Made by a program: the position numbers and the translations under genes. From Thiorhodococcus drewsii AZ1 (GTDB lineage: Bacteria; Pseudomonadota; Gammaproteobacteria; Chromatiales; Chromatiaceae), in NCBI RefSeq assembly GCF_000224065.1, contig NZ_AFWT01000001.1:1-64000 (forward strand): a stretch of 64,000 nucleotides of DNA, written 5' to 3'. Below, in pieces: positions 45,309 through 56,451 of the stretch (the first letter of the stretch is position 1; every line of letters starts with the position of its first letter). The notes under the pieces were generated by a model. It worked only from the letters and a program-made list of their open reading frames with translations. It was not told the origin of the DNA and did no database searches.

Positions 45309-45890
45309 TCAGTCCAGGCGGCGCAGGATCTTCTCGATCTGGACCCGGTGCATGCGGTTGTGAAGGGTGGCCAGGGCATGCCACTGGCGTGCGGTCAGCG
45401 AGCCGAACCAGGGATGCGCATAGTGCCCGCGCGAGGTCAGCGGACCGAAGCGTTCGATCTGATGCGCGTAACGCTCGACCAGGACCGCCAGGGCCTCGAT
45501 GCGGTCTGGGCCGGCATCCGGGTGCGGCCTGACGTCCTCCAGCCGGATCTCGATCCCATGGTGCCGATCGGAGCAGATGGCATGGATCAATGCGGTGATG
45601 GCGGTATTGACCATCACCAGATGATCGAGCGTCATGTACACCGACCAGTGGCGACTGTCGCTTTCGATTCCGGGAAAACGGCGGATACGTACTGGACGGG
45701 CGCCCTGTTCCGGGGTCAGCCGCTCACTGAGCGCGATGGCGCGCTCGGCCTCGGTGCGAAAACGCCGCAGGATGGTCTTTGGAGAGACGAACGAGGCGTA
45801 GACTCGGACGCCCAGATCCGCCACCAGACGCTCATGCACTGGTATCCGGGTCTCGGGCGGATCCGATCCGTCTCGCGCGCGACGGATCAT
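45309..45890 (-). CDS. DinB-like four-helix protein
   Basis: 193 residues. [14 protein letters not shown] and [14 protein letters not shown] provide spaced histidines in helices, as in the DinB/YfiT metal-binding bundle. No function is known for this branch. The start overlaps the glnS stop by ATGA, so it is translationally coupled. Confidence 0.65.
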   Translation of the reverse strand: MIRRARDGSDPPETRIPVHERLVADLGVRVYASFVSPKTILRRFRTEAERAIALSERLTPEQGARPVRIRRFPGIESDSRHWSVYMTLDHLVMVNTAITALIHAICSDRHHGIEIRLEDVRPHPDAGPDRIEALAVLVERYAHQIERFGPLTSRGHYAHPWFGSLTARQWHALATLHNRMHRVQIEKILRRLD

Positions 45891-47554
45891 GAGCGACCCT
45901 TGCCCCAGGTATCGCGCAATCCGACCGTCAGATTGAACACCGGATGCTCGGACGTCGAGTCAGGGTCCACGACGAAATAGCCCTCGCGCTCGAACTGGAA
46001 GCGCTCCCCGGTCTCGGCACCGCGCAAGGCGGGCTCCAGCATGCATCCGGTGAGGACGCGCAGCGCGTCGGGATTGATCGCCTCGCGATAGTCGGCCCCG
46101 CCGGCACCCGGCGTGGCGACGCCGAACAGCCGATCATAGAGACGGACCTCGGCGCTCACCGCATGCTCTGCGGACACCCAGTGGATGACGCCCTTGACCT
46201 TGCGGCCCTCGGGGTTCTTGCCGAGCGTGTCCAGATCGACGCTCGCGCGCAGTTCGAGGATCTCGCCCGCCTCGTTCTTAACCACCTCCTCGCAGCGGAT
46301 AACATAGGCGTTGCGCAGACGCACCTCGCCACCGGGAATGAGGCGCTTGAAACCCTTGGGCGGCTGCTCCTCGAAATCGGTGCGATCGATATAGATCTCG
46401 CGACCGAAGGGGATGGAGCGCGTCCCCATGGCGGCGTCCTTGGGGTGGTTGCTGGCCTCCATCTGCTGGTTCTCGGAAACGTTGGTCAGCACCACCTTGA
46501 GCGGACGCAGAACCGCCATGCGACGCGGCGCCTTGGCATCGAGATCTTCGCGGATCGCGCTCTCCAACAGCGCCATCTCGACCAGGTTGTCCGACTTGGT
46601 GACACCGATGCGCTCGCAGAACTCGCGAATCGAGGCCGGGGTATAACCGCGACGGCGCAGACCGGCGAGGGTCGGCATGCGCGGGTCGTCCCAGCCCTGG
46701 ACGTGCCCCTCGCCGACCAGATCGGTCAGGCGACGCTTGCTCATGACCGTGTATTCGAGGTTGAGCCGGCTGAACTCGATCTGGCGCGGCTTGCTCGGCA
46801 CCGAGACGTTCGCGACGCACCAGTCGTAGAGCGGACGGTGATCCTCGAACTCCAGGGTGCAGAGCGAATGGGTGATGCCTTCGAGCGCATCCGAGATGGG
46901 ATGCGTGTAGTCGTAGGTCGGATAGAGACACCAGGCGCTACCGGTCTGGTGATGCACCACGCCATGCTTGATGCGATAAAGCACCGGGTCGCGCAAGTTG
47001 ATGTTGGGCGAAGCCATGTCAATGCGCGCGCGCAAGGTGCGCGAACCGTCCGGGAACTCGCCCGCGCGCATGCGCTTGAACAGATCGAGGTTCTCCTCGA
47101 CCGAACGATCGCGGTACGGACTGTCCTTGCCGGGCTCGGTCAGGGTGCCGCGATAGGCGCGCATCTCCTCGGCGTTCAGCTCGCAGACATAGGCCAGTCC
47201 CTTCTCGATCAACTCGACAGCGAAACCATAGAGCTGTTCGAAATAATCCGAAGCGAAATAGAGCCGATCCTCCCAATCGAAGCCCAACCAGCGCACGTCC
47301 TCCTTGATGGACTCGACGAACTCCATGTTCTCCTTGATCGGATTGGTGTCATCGAAGCGCAGATTGCAGATCCCTCCGAAAGACTGGGCCAGTCCGAAGT
47401 TGAGCACGATGGACTTGGCGTGTCCGATGTGCAGATAGCCGTTCGGCTCGGGAGGAAAGCGCGTGGCGATCCGGTCGTGCTTGCCGGATGCCAGATCCGC
47501 TTCGATGATCTGGCGGATGAAATTGGTGCGTGGCGACTCGGCGGCGTCGGTCAT
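45887..47554 (-). CDS. glnS: Glutaminyl-tRNA synthetase
   Basis: 555 residues from ATG at 47554 ([20 protein letters not shown]). Class I motifs HIGH in [10 protein letters not shown] and KMSKS-like VMSKRRL. C-terminal anticodon-binding barrels are complete. It charges tRNA-Gln directly, so this organism does not need the amidotransferase for Gln. Leads a four- or five-gene operon. Confidence 0.96.
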   Translation of the reverse strand: MTDAAESPRTNFIRQIIEADLASGKHDRIATRFPPEPNGYLHIGHAKSIVLNFGLAQSFGGICNLRFDDTNPIKENMEFVESIKEDVRWLGFDWEDRLYFASDYFEQLYGFAVELIEKGLAYVCELNAEEMRAYRGTLTEPGKDSPYRDRSVEENLDLFKRMRAGEFPDGSRTLRARIDMASPNINLRDPVLYRIKHGVVHHQTGSAWCLYPTYDYTHPISDALEGITHSLCTLEFEDHRPLYDWCVANVSVPSKPRQIEFSRLNLEYTVMSKRRLTDLVGEGHVQGWDDPRMPTLAGLRRRGYTPASIREFCERIGVTKSDNLVEMALLESAIREDLDAKAPRRMAVLRPLKVVLTNVSENQQMEASNHPKDAAMGTRSIPFGREIYIDRTDFEEQPPKGFKRLIPGGEVRLRNAYVIRCEEVVKNEAGEILELRASVDLDTLGKNPEGRKVKGVIHWVSAEHAVSAEVRLYDRLFGVATPGAGGADYREAINPDALRVLTGCMLEPALRGAETGERFQFEREGYFVVDPDSTSEHPVFNLTVGLRDTWGKGRS

Positions 47555-47785
47555 GGTCTCTCGGGCGTCTCGGGCGGATGGTGAATCGATGAACATCGCA
47601 TTCTAGCGTTTACCACGACGATTGAAAGAACCCGCCGGACGTGCGCGACGATTTCATCCACGAGATATGGGGGTCGTGGGCAACCGCGACTCATGTAACC
47701 GCCCTTACCGAAAGGACGATCACCCGATGGTGAGTGCGCTATCCTGCCCACACACCTTCACCACCGAAGAGAAACGAGAACACAG

Positions 47786-48100
47786 ATGCTGGTTAAATTC
47801 GAAACCAAGGCCTATGCCACCATCACCATGTTCGGCGACGTTGCCGTCGCCCTCATCAAACTCATGGGACACAGCGGCGCCGTGCCAGGCGCGCTGCTCG
47901 CCGAAGACGTCCCGGCCGCACTCGAACACCTCAAAACCGCCGTCGCCGAGCATCCCGAGGCAGCCCTGGATCCAGCCGAACCGACCCCGAGCAAAAACGA
48001 AGAGACGCAGCACGTCAGCCTCGCACACCGCGCGCTTCCACTGATCGAGCTACTCACCGCCGCAGCGGCCCAGGGTGAGAACGTTATGTGGGATCACTGA
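47786..48100 (+). CDS. DUF1840 protein
   Basis: 104 residues. MLVKFETKAYATITMFGDVA and VALIKLMGHSGAVPGALLAED (in part) are characteristic of DUF1840, a small proteobacterial family of unknown function. Alone between the divergent glnS and convergent gltX. Confidence 0.88.
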   Translation: MLVKFETKAYATITMFGDVAVALIKLMGHSGAVPGALLAEDVPAALEHLKTAVAEHPEAALDPAEPTPSKNEETQHVSLAHRALPLIELLTAAAAQGENVMWDH

Positions 48101-48169
48101 CCCCGATCGCGTCTCGATCCGCATCCCGCCCACCATGAGGAGGACGGAATGCGTTCACAGACGACAGTA

Positions 48170-49585
48170 TCAAGACGCCGCTGCGCGCGCGTCGATATAG
48201 GCCAGCGCCTTGTCGATACGGCGCAACGTGGCCTCCTTACCGACCAGCATCAGGGTCTCCTCGATACCGGGCGAGGCGGCGCGGCCGACGATGGCGACGC
48301 GCAGCGGTTGGGCGACCTTGCCCAGGTTGAGTTCCAGTTCCTCGCCGACCCGTTCGACGACATGCTTGAGCCCTTCGGGCGTCCAGTCCTCGTGCGCCAT
48401 CATCTCGAAGCTGGCGCGAAGACGCGTCAGCGGCTCGCGGGCGACCAGGCGCAGATGCTTCTTGGCCGAGTTCTCGTCGAAGGAATCGAAGTCCTGGTAA
48501 CAGAAGGCGCTGATCTCGGCCAGCTCGACCAAGGTCTTGGCGCGGGCGGCCTGAGCCGTGACCACATCGGCCAGTTCCGGCCCCTCGGAGGGATCGATGT
48601 TCAGCTTGCCCATGTGCGGGCTCAAAAGCCGGGCGATGCGCGACGGTTCCGCGTGCTGCAGATATTGCTGATTGAGCCAATCGAGCTTGGCCGTGTTGAA
48701 GCTGGAGGCAGCCTTGTTGACATCGGCGATGTCGAACAACTCGATCATCTGCTCGATCGAGAAAAGCTCCTGATCGCCGTGCGACCAGCCCAAGCGAATC
48801 AGATAGTTGAGCAATGCCTCGGGGAGATAGCCCATGTCACGGTAGGCCATGACGCCCACAGCGCCATGGCGCTTTGACAGACGCGCACCGTCGTCGCCGA
48901 GGATCATGGGGACATGGGCATAGCGCGGCGGTTCGAAACCGAGCGCATGCAAAATGTTGATTTGGCGCGGGGTATTGGTCAGATGATCGTCGCCACGGAT
49001 CACGTGGGTGATCTGCATGTCGGCGTCGTCCACGACCACGCTCAGGTTGTAGGTCGGCGCGCCGTCGCTGCGGCGGATGATGAGGTCGTCGAGTTCGTCG
49101 TTGCTGAAAGGCACCCGACCGCGAATGAGGTCGTCCACGACCACCACGCCATCGGCGGGGTTCTTGAAGCGGATGACGTGCGGCTGATTGGGGTCGACCT
49201 GACGATGGCGACAGCAGCCGTCGTAGCGGGGCTTGACCTTGCGCGCCATCTGATCGACGCGTAGCTTCTCCAGACGTTCCTTGGGGCAGTCGCAGCGGTA
49301 GGCGAGGCCCTTATCGAGCAGTTCCTCGATGACGGCATTGTAGCGGTCGAAACGCTGGGTCTGATAGAAGGGTCCCTCGTCGTAGTCCAACCCGAGCCAG
49401 GTCATGCCTTCCAGGATCGCGTTGACCGATTCCGCCGTGGAACGCTCCAGGTCCGTGTCCTCGATCCTCAGCACGAACTGCCCGCCATGCTTACGGGCAT
49501 AGAGATAGGAGAAGAGCGCGGTGCGGGCACCGCCCACATGCAGATAACCGGTTGGAGACGGGGCGAAACGAGTGCGAACGGTCAT
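48170..49585 (-). CDS. gltX: Glutamyl-tRNA synthetase
   Basis: 471 residues. HIGH-type [16 protein letters not shown] at the start and KMSKS-type [13 protein letters not shown] in the middle; the zinc-binding region has [10 protein letters not shown] and GCCRHRQ. It charges tRNA-Glu, which in a phototroph also feeds tetrapyrrole synthesis. Confidence 0.96.
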   Translation of the reverse strand: MTVRTRFAPSPTGYLHVGGARTALFSYLYARKHGGQFVLRIEDTDLERSTAESVNAILEGMTWLGLDYDEGPFYQTQRFDRYNAVIEELLDKGLAYRCDCPKERLEKLRVDQMARKVKPRYDGCCRHRQVDPNQPHVIRFKNPADGVVVVDDLIRGRVPFSNDELDDLIIRRSDGAPTYNLSVVVDDADMQITHVIRGDDHLTNTPRQINILHALGFEPPRYAHVPMILGDDGARLSKRHGAVGVMAYRDMGYLPEALLNYLIRLGWSHGDQELFSIEQMIELFDIADVNKAASSFNTAKLDWLNQQYLQHAEPSRIARLLSPHMGKLNIDPSEGPELADVVTAQAARAKTLVELAEISAFCYQDFDSFDENSAKKHLRLVAREPLTRLRASFEMMAHEDWTPEGLKHVVERVGEELELNLGKVAQPLRVAIVGRAASPGIEETLMLVGKEATLRRIDKALAYIDARAAAS

Positions 49586-49688
49586 GGGCTTCCGAAATCG
49601 GTAGTAACGAGAAAGACTGAGATTTTACACACAGCCTCCCTTCCCTGCCCGCTTGTTCGCTCCCGGGGGCATGGGGTATGTTGCCGAC

Positions 49689-50060
49689 ATGAGATTCGCC
49701 GAGGCAGATAAAAACAGCGGTTACCTGATCGAGGCCTATGGCCGCGAGGGTATCCAAATCGACGGCCGGCGCTATGGCCAGGGCCTCGCCTTGAGCCCAC
49801 AGCGCATCATCGCCCCCTGGGGGCCGCCCTCGCCCGCCGAGTTCGCGACCGAGCATCTGGAGACGCTGCTGACGCTCGCCCCCCAGGTGATGGTGCTGGG
49901 AACGGGAACGCATCAGGTCTTTCCCGATCCGGCCGTCTACTGCGACGTCCTGTCGCGCGGCATCGGGGTCGAGATCATGGATACAGGCGCGGCCTGCCGC
50001 ACCTACAACATCCTGGTCTCGGAGGGACGCCGGGTCGTCGCCGGCCTCCTTCCCTGCTGA
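49689..50060 (+). CDS. Mth938-like domain protein (DUF498)
   Basis: 123 residues from ATG at 49689 (MRFAEADKNSGYLIEAYGRE); starts at 49671 and TTG 49653 are alternatives. The core LAPQVMVLGTGTHQVFPDP and GIGVEIMDTGAACRTYN define the family (related to NDUFAF3). Possible role in respiratory or redox complex assembly, from the family only. Confidence 0.85.
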   Translation: MRFAEADKNSGYLIEAYGREGIQIDGRRYGQGLALSPQRIIAPWGPPSPAEFATEHLETLLTLAPQVMVLGTGTHQVFPDPAVYCDVLSRGIGVEIMDTGAACRTYNILVSEGRRVVAGLLPC

Positions 50061-50089
50061 CCAGCCCGCCTCTCGGGAACCCTCAGACC

Positions 50090-50767
50090 ATGGATCGCAC
50101 CATCGTCCTCTCCATCCTCGCCGCCGCCGCGCTCGGGTTCGTGGGCATGCTCCTGATCATGCCCGATCCGGTCGAGGACGGCATCGCGCGTCTCCCCTGG
50201 CAGGTTCAGCAGACGGCAGACGGACACACGCAGGTCTTCGGCTTCACTTTGGGCGAGACGACTCTTGCGGAGGTCAGACAAACCTTCGGCGAGGACGGCG
50301 AGATGAGCCTCTTCCGCACCCTGGGGAATCCGCCGAACGACAGCGTCGAGGCCTATTTCGAGCAGGTCTATCTCCGGCGACTGAGGGCGAATTTCGTCGT
50401 GACCCTGGACGTGGACGCAGCAACGCTGAACGCGGCCTTCGATCGAGGTCTGCGCATCAGCCAGCTCGGCAGCGGAGGCAAGAAGATCAAATTGGACCCG
50501 GTCGATGCCGAGCGCATGGCCGAGCGCCCGATCCGCAGCATCAGCTATCTGCCCAAGGCAAGACTGGACGAAGCCCTGTTGGAGCAACGCTTCGGCACGC
50601 CCGACGAACGCCGGGTGGAACCGGAGACCGGAATCGTCCATTGGCTTTATCCCGCACGCGGGGTCGACCTCGCCCGCGATCCCGAGGGACATGTCGTCAT
50701 CCAGTACGTAAATCCGGCCGACTTCGACAGGGTTGCGGCACCCTTGCGAACGCTACCGTTACCGTAA
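50090..50767 (+). CDS. Unknown membrane-anchored protein
   Basis: 225 residues. One N-terminal hydrophobic span (about 4-24) then a soluble domain outside the membrane. Notable segments are GFTLGETTLAEVRQTFGED and a second, similar ISYLPKARLDEALLEQRFG, each reading as a strand-helix unit ending in a GTP- or GED-type turn, so an internal repeat is possible. No family recognised. Same strand as the Mth938-like gene, 29 bases downstream. Confidence 0.6.
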   Translation: MDRTIVLSILAAAALGFVGMLLIMPDPVEDGIARLPWQVQQTADGHTQVFGFTLGETTLAEVRQTFGEDGEMSLFRTLGNPPNDSVEAYFEQVYLRRLRANFVVTLDVDAATLNAAFDRGLRISQLGSGGKKIKLDPVDAERMAERPIRSISYLPKARLDEALLEQRFGTPDERRVEPETGIVHWLYPARGVDLARDPEGHVVIQYVNPADFDRVAAPLRTLPLP

Positions 50768-50789
50768 CGTCCTGCACCGCGTTTCGGAG

Positions 50790-51656
50790 TCAGCGCGTGC
50801 TGTCGACATAGCGGTCGCGCGCCGATTTGGCACGCTCGAAGATCTCCAGCAGATGATCGCCATCGGCGCGGCGGATGCTCTCGGCCAGGTCCGTCATCTC
50901 GATACCGAAGCGGGCAAGCATGGCACTCAAGGCCTCGCGATTGGCGAGACAGATGTCGCGCCACATCACCGGATTGCTTGACGCGATACGGGTGAAGTCG
51001 CGGAAACCGCCGGCGGCATAACGGAAGATCTCATCGTTCTCGTGCATGCGCGCCAGGGAATCGACCAGCCCGAAGGCGAGCATGTGCGGTAGATGGCTGG
51101 TCGCGGCAAGCACCTCGTCATGGTGCGCGACCGACATGCAGGTCACCTCGGCCCCGCAGATCTCCCACATGGCCGTCACCCGAGCCAGCGCATCCGGGTC
51201 CGTCTCGGGCAACGGGGTTAGGATCACCCGGCGGTTTTCGTAGAGTTCCGCAAAGGACGCCTCGACACCACTGCACTCGGTCCCGGCGATCGGATGCCCG
51301 GGGACCAACGACGGAGGAATCCCCTTGAAGGCCGCCATGGCGTCGGCCACCACGCTCCCCTTCACGCTGCCCCCATCGGTCACCACGGCCCCAGGGTCGA
51401 GACGATCGCTGATCGCCGAGAAGACGCCGCGCATCGCACCCAGCGGAACCGCCACGAAGACCATGTCGGCACCGGCAACGGCCTCCTCGGGACGCTGGGT
51501 GAAACGGTCGATCACGCCCAGCTCGACGGCCTGTTCAAGGTTGGCCAGCGCGCGGCCGCAACCCACCACCTCACCGACCGCGCCCTCCCGGCGCAGGGCA
51601 CGCGCCAACGAGCCCCCAATCAGTCCGACCCCGATGACGGCAAGGCGCTCGATCAT
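50790..51656 (-). CDS. tyrA: Prephenate dehydrogenase
   Basis: 288 residues. NAD-binding GVGLIGGSLARALR and catalytic region VPGHPIAGTECSGVEAS, with SVAHHDEVLAATSHLPH. It oxidises prephenate (or arogenate) to tyrosine precursor; no chorismate mutase domain is fused. It overlaps hisC by ATGA and is last in the serC-serA-pheA-hisC-tyrA order. No aroA follows. Confidence 0.93.
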   Translation of the reverse strand: MIERLAVIGVGLIGGSLARALRREGAVGEVVGCGRALANLEQAVELGVIDRFTQRPEEAVAGADMVFVAVPLGAMRGVFSAISDRLDPGAVVTDGGSVKGSVVADAMAAFKGIPPSLVPGHPIAGTECSGVEASFAELYENRRVILTPLPETDPDALARVTAMWEICGAEVTCMSVAHHDEVLAATSHLPHMLAFGLVDSLARMHENDEIFRYAAGGFRDFTRIASSNPVMWRDICLANREALSAMLARFGIEMTDLAESIRRADGDHLLEIFERAKSARDRYVDSTR

Positions 51657-52765
51657 GCGGCGAGCACGTCCTTGAGCGCCGCGATGAAGCGCGCGTTCTC
51701 CTGCTCCAGACCGATGCTGATGCGCAGATGGTTGGGCATGCCGTAATTTCCGACCGGTCGCACGATCACGCCGAGCCGCAACAGGGCATCATTGATGGGG
51801 GCTGCCGGACGTCCCAGATCGAGCGTGACGAAATTGCCGACCGAGGGGATATAGCCGAGCCCCATCTCCTCGAAGGCCTGCGTCAATTGCTGCATTCCGG
51901 CACGGTTGAGTTCGACCGATGCACGGACGTGGTCACGATCGGCGATCGCCGCCGCAGCCGCCGCCTGGGCCAGAGCATTGACGTTAAATGGCTGACGGAC
52001 TCGATTGAGCAGGTCGGCGATGCGCGGATCGCTGATGCCGTAGCCGACTCGGAGCGCGGCCAGCCCGTGAGCCTTGGAGAAGGTGCGAAGCACGATCAGG
52101 TTGGAGAAGGTCTCGACCCAGTGCGTGGCGTCCGGGAAATCCGGCTCCGAGACGTAGTCGGTGTAGGCCTCGTCAACGACAACGACGCAGGTCTTGGGCA
52201 GGGAACCGATGAAGGAGCGCAGCTCATCGGCGGCGAGCCAGGTCCCGGTCGGGTTATTCGGATTGGCGATCCAGACCACCCGAGTGCGTTCGTTGACCAG
52301 ATTCGACATGGCATCGAGATCGTGGCCGAAGTCGCGCGCCTTGGCCACACGCGCCGTCGCCCCGACCGACTGGGTCGCGATCGGGTAGACCGCAAAGGAG
52401 TATTCGGAGAAGACGGACTCCACACCGGGCTGCAGAAAGGCACGGGCGATGATGTCCAAAACGTCGTTCGAGCCATTGCCGATGGTGATGGCGGCCGGCG
52501 ATATCTGATGATGATCGGCCAAGGCACGGCGCAGATCGAAACCGCCGCCATCCGGATAGCGTCCCAGTTCGGCCAGACAGGCGGCGATCGCCTCGCGCGC
52601 CTTGGTGCCGGGGCCGAGCGGATTTTCGTTCGACGCCAGTTTCACCGAGTTGCTGATGCCGAGCTCGCGCTCCAGCTCGGAGACCGGTTTGCCCGGCACA
52701 TAGGGCGTCAGTCCGGCGATCCAGGGCGCGGCGATATCGAGGAAAGGATTTTCAGCTTGGGTCAT
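51653..52765 (-). CDS. hisC: Histidinol-phosphate/aromatic aminotransferase HisC
   Basis: 370 residues. PLP lysine in RTFSKAHGLAALRVGYG, substrate motif SNENPLGPG and NPNNPTGTW. Its place between pheA and tyrA indicates a role in aromatic amino acids in addition to or instead of histidine. Confidence 0.94.
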   Translation of the reverse strand: MTQAENPFLDIAAPWIAGLTPYVPGKPVSELERELGISNSVKLASNENPLGPGTKAREAIAACLAELGRYPDGGGFDLRRALADHHQISPAAITIGNGSNDVLDIIARAFLQPGVESVFSEYSFAVYPIATQSVGATARVAKARDFGHDLDAMSNLVNERTRVVWIANPNNPTGTWLAADELRSFIGSLPKTCVVVVDEAYTDYVSEPDFPDATHWVETFSNLIVLRTFSKAHGLAALRVGYGISDPRIADLLNRVRQPFNVNALAQAAAAAAIADRDHVRASVELNRAGMQQLTQAFEEMGLGYIPSVGNFVTLDLGRPAAPINDALLRLGVIVRPVGNYGMPNHLRISIGLEQENARFIAALKDVLAA

Positions 52766-52826
52766 TGAAGGTCACGAATTCGTTGAGCCTAAATCCGGCA
52801 GCACAGCCCGAGAAACAGATTCACAT

Positions 52827-52856
52827 CCTTTGCGTCTGTTGTGTTCCTTGCGGTTC
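52827..52856 (-). repeat. Dispersed GAACCGCAAAG-type repeat, diverged copy
   Basis: The minus strand reads TTGAACCGCAAGGAACACAA then CAGACGCAAAGGATG, a diverged relative of the repeats at 10759 and 10889. It lies in the pheA-hisC gap. Confidence 0.4.
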
Positions 52857-52879
52857 AACTGCTCGATTAGGTTGGATGG

Positions 52880-53977
52880 TTACAACACGGCCACCGGATA
52901 GGAACCCAGCACCTTGAACAGCAGCGCGTCCTTTTCGAGGTGTTCCAGGGCTGCCGCGAGCGGCAAATCCTGACGGTGGCCCATGATGTCGATGAAGAAG
53001 ACATAGTCCCAGATGCCACGTCGCGAGGGACGCGACTCGATGCGCGTCATGCTGATCCCATGCGCCGCGAGCGGCAGCAGCAGGGCATGCAATCCGCCCG
53101 ATTTATTGCGGCAGGAGAGCAGCAAACTGGTCTTGTCCTGTCCGCTCGGCGGCGAGTCCTGCTTGCCGATCACCAGGAAGCGGGTGGTATTGCCCGGCTC
53201 GTCCTCGATGCGCTCGGCCAGCACCTCAAGTCCGTAGATCTCGGACGCCTGAAACCCGGCAACCGCCGCAGCACCCGGCTCGCCCGCGACGATGCGCGCC
53301 GCGTCGGCGTTGCTGCCGACCGGGATGCGCTCGGCATGCGGAAGATAGCGATCCAGCCAACCACGACACTGAGCGAGCGACTGCTGATGCGAATAGATGG
53401 TGCGGATCGCGCCCAGCTCGGTCTCCTTGCTCATCAGATGGTGATGGATGCGCAGCGAGACCTCGCCGGTGATACGCAGCGGCGAGCTCATGAACAGATC
53501 CAGGGTGTGGCTGACCACGCCCTCGGTCGAGTTTTCGACCGGTACCACGCCGAAATCGCAGGCGCCGGCCTCGACCTCGCGGAAGATCTCATCAATGGTC
53601 GCCATCGCCTTGGTGACGACCGAGTGTCCGAAATGCTTGATGGCGGCGGCTTGGGTGAAGGTCCCCTCAGGCCCGAGGAAGGCGGCATTGAGCGGACGTT
53701 CCAGGGCCAGACAGGCGGACATGATCTCGCGAAAGAGCCGCGCGACCTCCTCGCCTTCGAGCGGCCCCGGATTGGCGTCCTTGATGCGTCGCAGGACCGA
53801 AACCTCGCGCTCCGGACGATAGAACTGCACCGCCCGCCCGTCGGATTCCGTCTTGATGTGCGCGACCGTCTGGGCGCAGCGCGCGCGCTCGCTGATGAGC
53901 GCTAGGATCTCCTGATCGATGGCGTCGATCCGGCTACGAACCGCGTCGAGCTCATCACCCCTGGTATCTGTGGTCAT
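52880..53977 (-). CDS. pheA: Bifunctional chorismate mutase/prephenate dehydratase
   Basis: 365 residues from ATG at 53977 (MTTDTRGDELDAVRSRIDAI). Three domains: AroQ chorismate mutase (1-90), prephenate dehydratase (about 95-275; GPEGTFTQAA and GNTTRFLVIG with the TRF motif), and a C-terminal ACT domain (GGLHALLLPL, RIESRPSRRG) for phenylalanine feedback. First committed steps to phenylalanine. Confidence 0.95.
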   Translation of the reverse strand: MTTDTRGDELDAVRSRIDAIDQEILALISERARCAQTVAHIKTESDGRAVQFYRPEREVSVLRRIKDANPGPLEGEEVARLFREIMSACLALERPLNAAFLGPEGTFTQAAAIKHFGHSVVTKAMATIDEIFREVEAGACDFGVVPVENSTEGVVSHTLDLFMSSPLRITGEVSLRIHHHLMSKETELGAIRTIYSHQQSLAQCRGWLDRYLPHAERIPVGSNADAARIVAGEPGAAAVAGFQASEIYGLEVLAERIEDEPGNTTRFLVIGKQDSPPSGQDKTSLLLSCRNKSGGLHALLLPLAAHGISMTRIESRPSRRGIWDYVFFIDIMGHRQDLPLAAALEHLEKDALLFKVLGSYPVAVL

Positions 53978-53993
53978 AGTTCGATGAACCCGT

Positions 53994-55163
53994 TCAGCCG
54001 TCGAGGCAGCGCACCGAGAGCACACCTTCGATGCCTCGAAGCTGCGCCAGGGTCTCGTCCGAGCAGCGTTGATCGAGGTCGATGAGGGTCACGGCAATGT
54101 CTCCGCGCGAGCGGTTAAGCATGTCGATGATGTTGAGTCCGGCATTGGCCAGGTCGGTCGAAATCTGGCCGACCATGTTGGGCACATTGCTGTTGACGAC
54201 GGCGAGGCGTACGCCACCGTTGCGCGGCAGACTGATTGCAGGGAAGTTGACCGCATTGGTCACATTGCCGTTCTCCAGATAGTCGCGAATCTGATCGGCG
54301 ACCATGATGGCGCAGTTATCCTCCGCCTCCTTGGTGGAGGCGCCCAGGTGCGGCAGGGTGATGACGCGCGGATGGTCCTTCAGCAGATTGCTCGGGAAGT
54401 CGCAGCAATAGGCGTAGAGATGCCCCTGATCCAGCGCGGTCACTACGGCATCGTCGTCGATGATGCCGGAGCGTGAGAAATTCAACAGCACGGCGCCCTT
54501 GGGCAGGATGCGGATACGGTCGGCGTTGATCATGTGCCGAGTCTGGTCGGTGAGCGGCACGTGGAAAGTGACGAAATCGGAGCGCGACAACAGATCGTCG
54601 ATACTGAGCGTGGCCTGAACGTCCCGCTCCAGCTGCCAGGCGTGGTTCACGGTGATGCTCGGGTCGTAGCCGACGACATGCATTCCCAGGGCGCGCGCCG
54701 CATTGGCGACCTTGACACCGATGGCGCCCAGCCCGACCACACCGAGGGTGCGACCGGGCAGCTCGAATCCGCCGAACTGCTTCTTGCCGGATTCGACCGC
54801 CTCGTTGATCGCCGCATCCTCGCCCGACAGTCCACGGGCGAAGTGCCAGGCCTGGGGGATGTTGCGGGCGCTCATCAGCATGCCCGCGATCACCAGTTCC
54901 TTGACTGCGTTGGCATTGGCCCCGGGGGCATTGAACACAGCCACGCCCCGCGCGGTCATGGCCGCGACCGGGACGTTGTTGGTTCCCGCGCCGGCACGGC
55001 CGATGGCCTGGACGGTCTCGGGGATCTCCATGTCGTGCATCTTGGCCGAGCGGACCAGGATGGCATCAGGATGACTGATCTCGGATGCCACCTCGTAAGA
55101 TGCGCGCGGAAGCCGCTCCAGCCCGGCCACGGAGATGTTATTCAACGTCTGGATCTTGAACAT
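53994..55163 (-). CDS. serA: D-3-phosphoglycerate dehydrogenase
   Basis: 389 residues. NAD motif GVVGLGAIGVKVANAARALG, active-site region ITLPHLGASTKEAEDN, and a C-terminal ACT domain (about 315-388). First step of serine synthesis. It lies between serC and pheA. Confidence 0.95.
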   Translation of the reverse strand: MFKIQTLNNISVAGLERLPRASYEVASEISHPDAILVRSAKMHDMEIPETVQAIGRAGAGTNNVPVAAMTARGVAVFNAPGANANAVKELVIAGMLMSARNIPQAWHFARGLSGEDAAINEAVESGKKQFGGFELPGRTLGVVGLGAIGVKVANAARALGMHVVGYDPSITVNHAWQLERDVQATLSIDDLLSRSDFVTFHVPLTDQTRHMINADRIRILPKGAVLLNFSRSGIIDDDAVVTALDQGHLYAYCCDFPSNLLKDHPRVITLPHLGASTKEAEDNCAIMVADQIRDYLENGNVTNAVNFPAISLPRNGGVRLAVVNSNVPNMVGQISTDLANAGLNIIDMLNRSRGDIAVTLIDLDQRCSDETLAQLRGIEGVLSVRCLDG

Positions 55164-55342
55164 GACTCGTCAATCCTAACCAGTGATGGGAACCGTCGGT
55201 CGCATGGATTCAGGCCCCCGGCGACCGAGGACGACTGTGCACCAAGACCATTGGCTCGGCGATAGCAGCCGCGATAGGCGGCGGCCCGAGCCCACGCGCC
55301 CCCTTACTCGCGAGGACACGCGGATATCGACACGGGAAGCGG

Positions 55343-56425
55343 TCAGCCCTGACTGCGCTCGAACTCTTGCATGAAAACGGCCAGCGCCTCAACCCCTGCC
55401 TCTGGCATGGCGTTGTAGATGCTCGCGCGCATGCCACCGACCGACCGGTGCCCCTTGAGGGTGGTGAGACCGGCGGCCTTGGCCTCCTTGAGGAAGCGTT
55501 CGTCCAGCTCCGGATTGTCCAGCGTGAAGGGGACATTCATCCAGGAACGCGCCTGGGGATCGACGGGATTGCTGTAGAAAGCGGAGCCGTCGATCAGATC
55601 GTAGAGACGCTTCGCCTTGCGCGCATTGACGGCGGCCATCGCCTCCAGACCGCCCATGTCCTTGAGCCATTTGAACACCAGACCGGCCAGATACCAGGCA
55701 TAGGTCGGGGGCGTGTTGTACATGGAATCCGCGTCGGCCTGGACCTTGTAGTCGAACATGGTCGGAATGCCCGTGATGGGCTGGCCGATGAGATCCTCAC
55801 GCACGATGACAATGGTCAGACCGGCGGGACCGATGTTCTTCTGGGCACCGGCGTAGATGAGCCCGAACTTGGAGACGTCGATCGGACGCGACAGCAGGGT
55901 CGAGGACATGTCGGCAACCAGCGGCTTGCCGTTGGTCTCCGGCACATAGGGAAACTCCACGCCCTCGATGGTCTCGTTCGGCGTGTAATGGACGTAGGAC
56001 GCCTCCTCGGTGAGATTCAGCTCATCCTGTGCCGGGGCGCGCGTGAACTTGCAGTCATCGGTGGCGGCGGCAACGTGGACCTCGCAGAAACGGCGCGCCT
56101 CGGCGATCGCCTTCTTCGACCAGGAGCCGGTATTGATGTAGTCGGCACGACCGCCGCCGTGCAGCAGATTCATGGGCACGGCGGTGAACTGACTCGATGC
56201 CCCGCCCTGCAAAAAGAGCACCTTGTAGTTGTCGGGAACCTTCAGCAGCTCACGCAGATCGGCCTCTGCCTGAGTGGCAATGGACATGAACTCCTTGCCA
56301 CGATGGCTCATCTCGGCCACGCACATGCCGCTTCCCTGCCAATCGAGCATCTCATCCCGTGCTTGACACAGGACCGGTTCAGGCAGCATCGCCGGACCGG
56401 CGCTGAAGTTATAGACGCGACCCAT
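55343..56425 (-). CDS. serC: Phosphoserine aminotransferase
   Basis: 360 residues from ATG at 56425 (MGRVYNFSAGPAMLPEPVL), the standard length, with GGGGA nine bases upstream; an ATG 15 bases earlier lacks a ribosome site. PLP lysine in IYAGAQKNIGPAGLTIV. Converts 3-phosphohydroxypyruvate to phosphoserine. Follows gyrA by 26 bases. Confidence 0.95.
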   Translation of the reverse strand: MGRVYNFSAGPAMLPEPVLCQARDEMLDWQGSGMCVAEMSHRGKEFMSIATQAEADLRELLKVPDNYKVLFLQGGASSQFTAVPMNLLHGGGRADYINTGSWSKKAIAEARRFCEVHVAAATDDCKFTRAPAQDELNLTEEASYVHYTPNETIEGVEFPYVPETNGKPLVADMSSTLLSRPIDVSKFGLIYAGAQKNIGPAGLTIVIVREDLIGQPITGIPTMFDYKVQADADSMYNTPPTYAWYLAGLVFKWLKDMGGLEAMAAVNARKAKRLYDLIDGSAFYSNPVDPQARSWMNVPFTLDNPELDERFLKEAKAAGLTTLKGHRSVGGMRASIYNAMPEAGVEALAVFMQEFERSQG

Positions 56426-56451
56426 TCTGACATTCCCCATTGAGGTTGCAG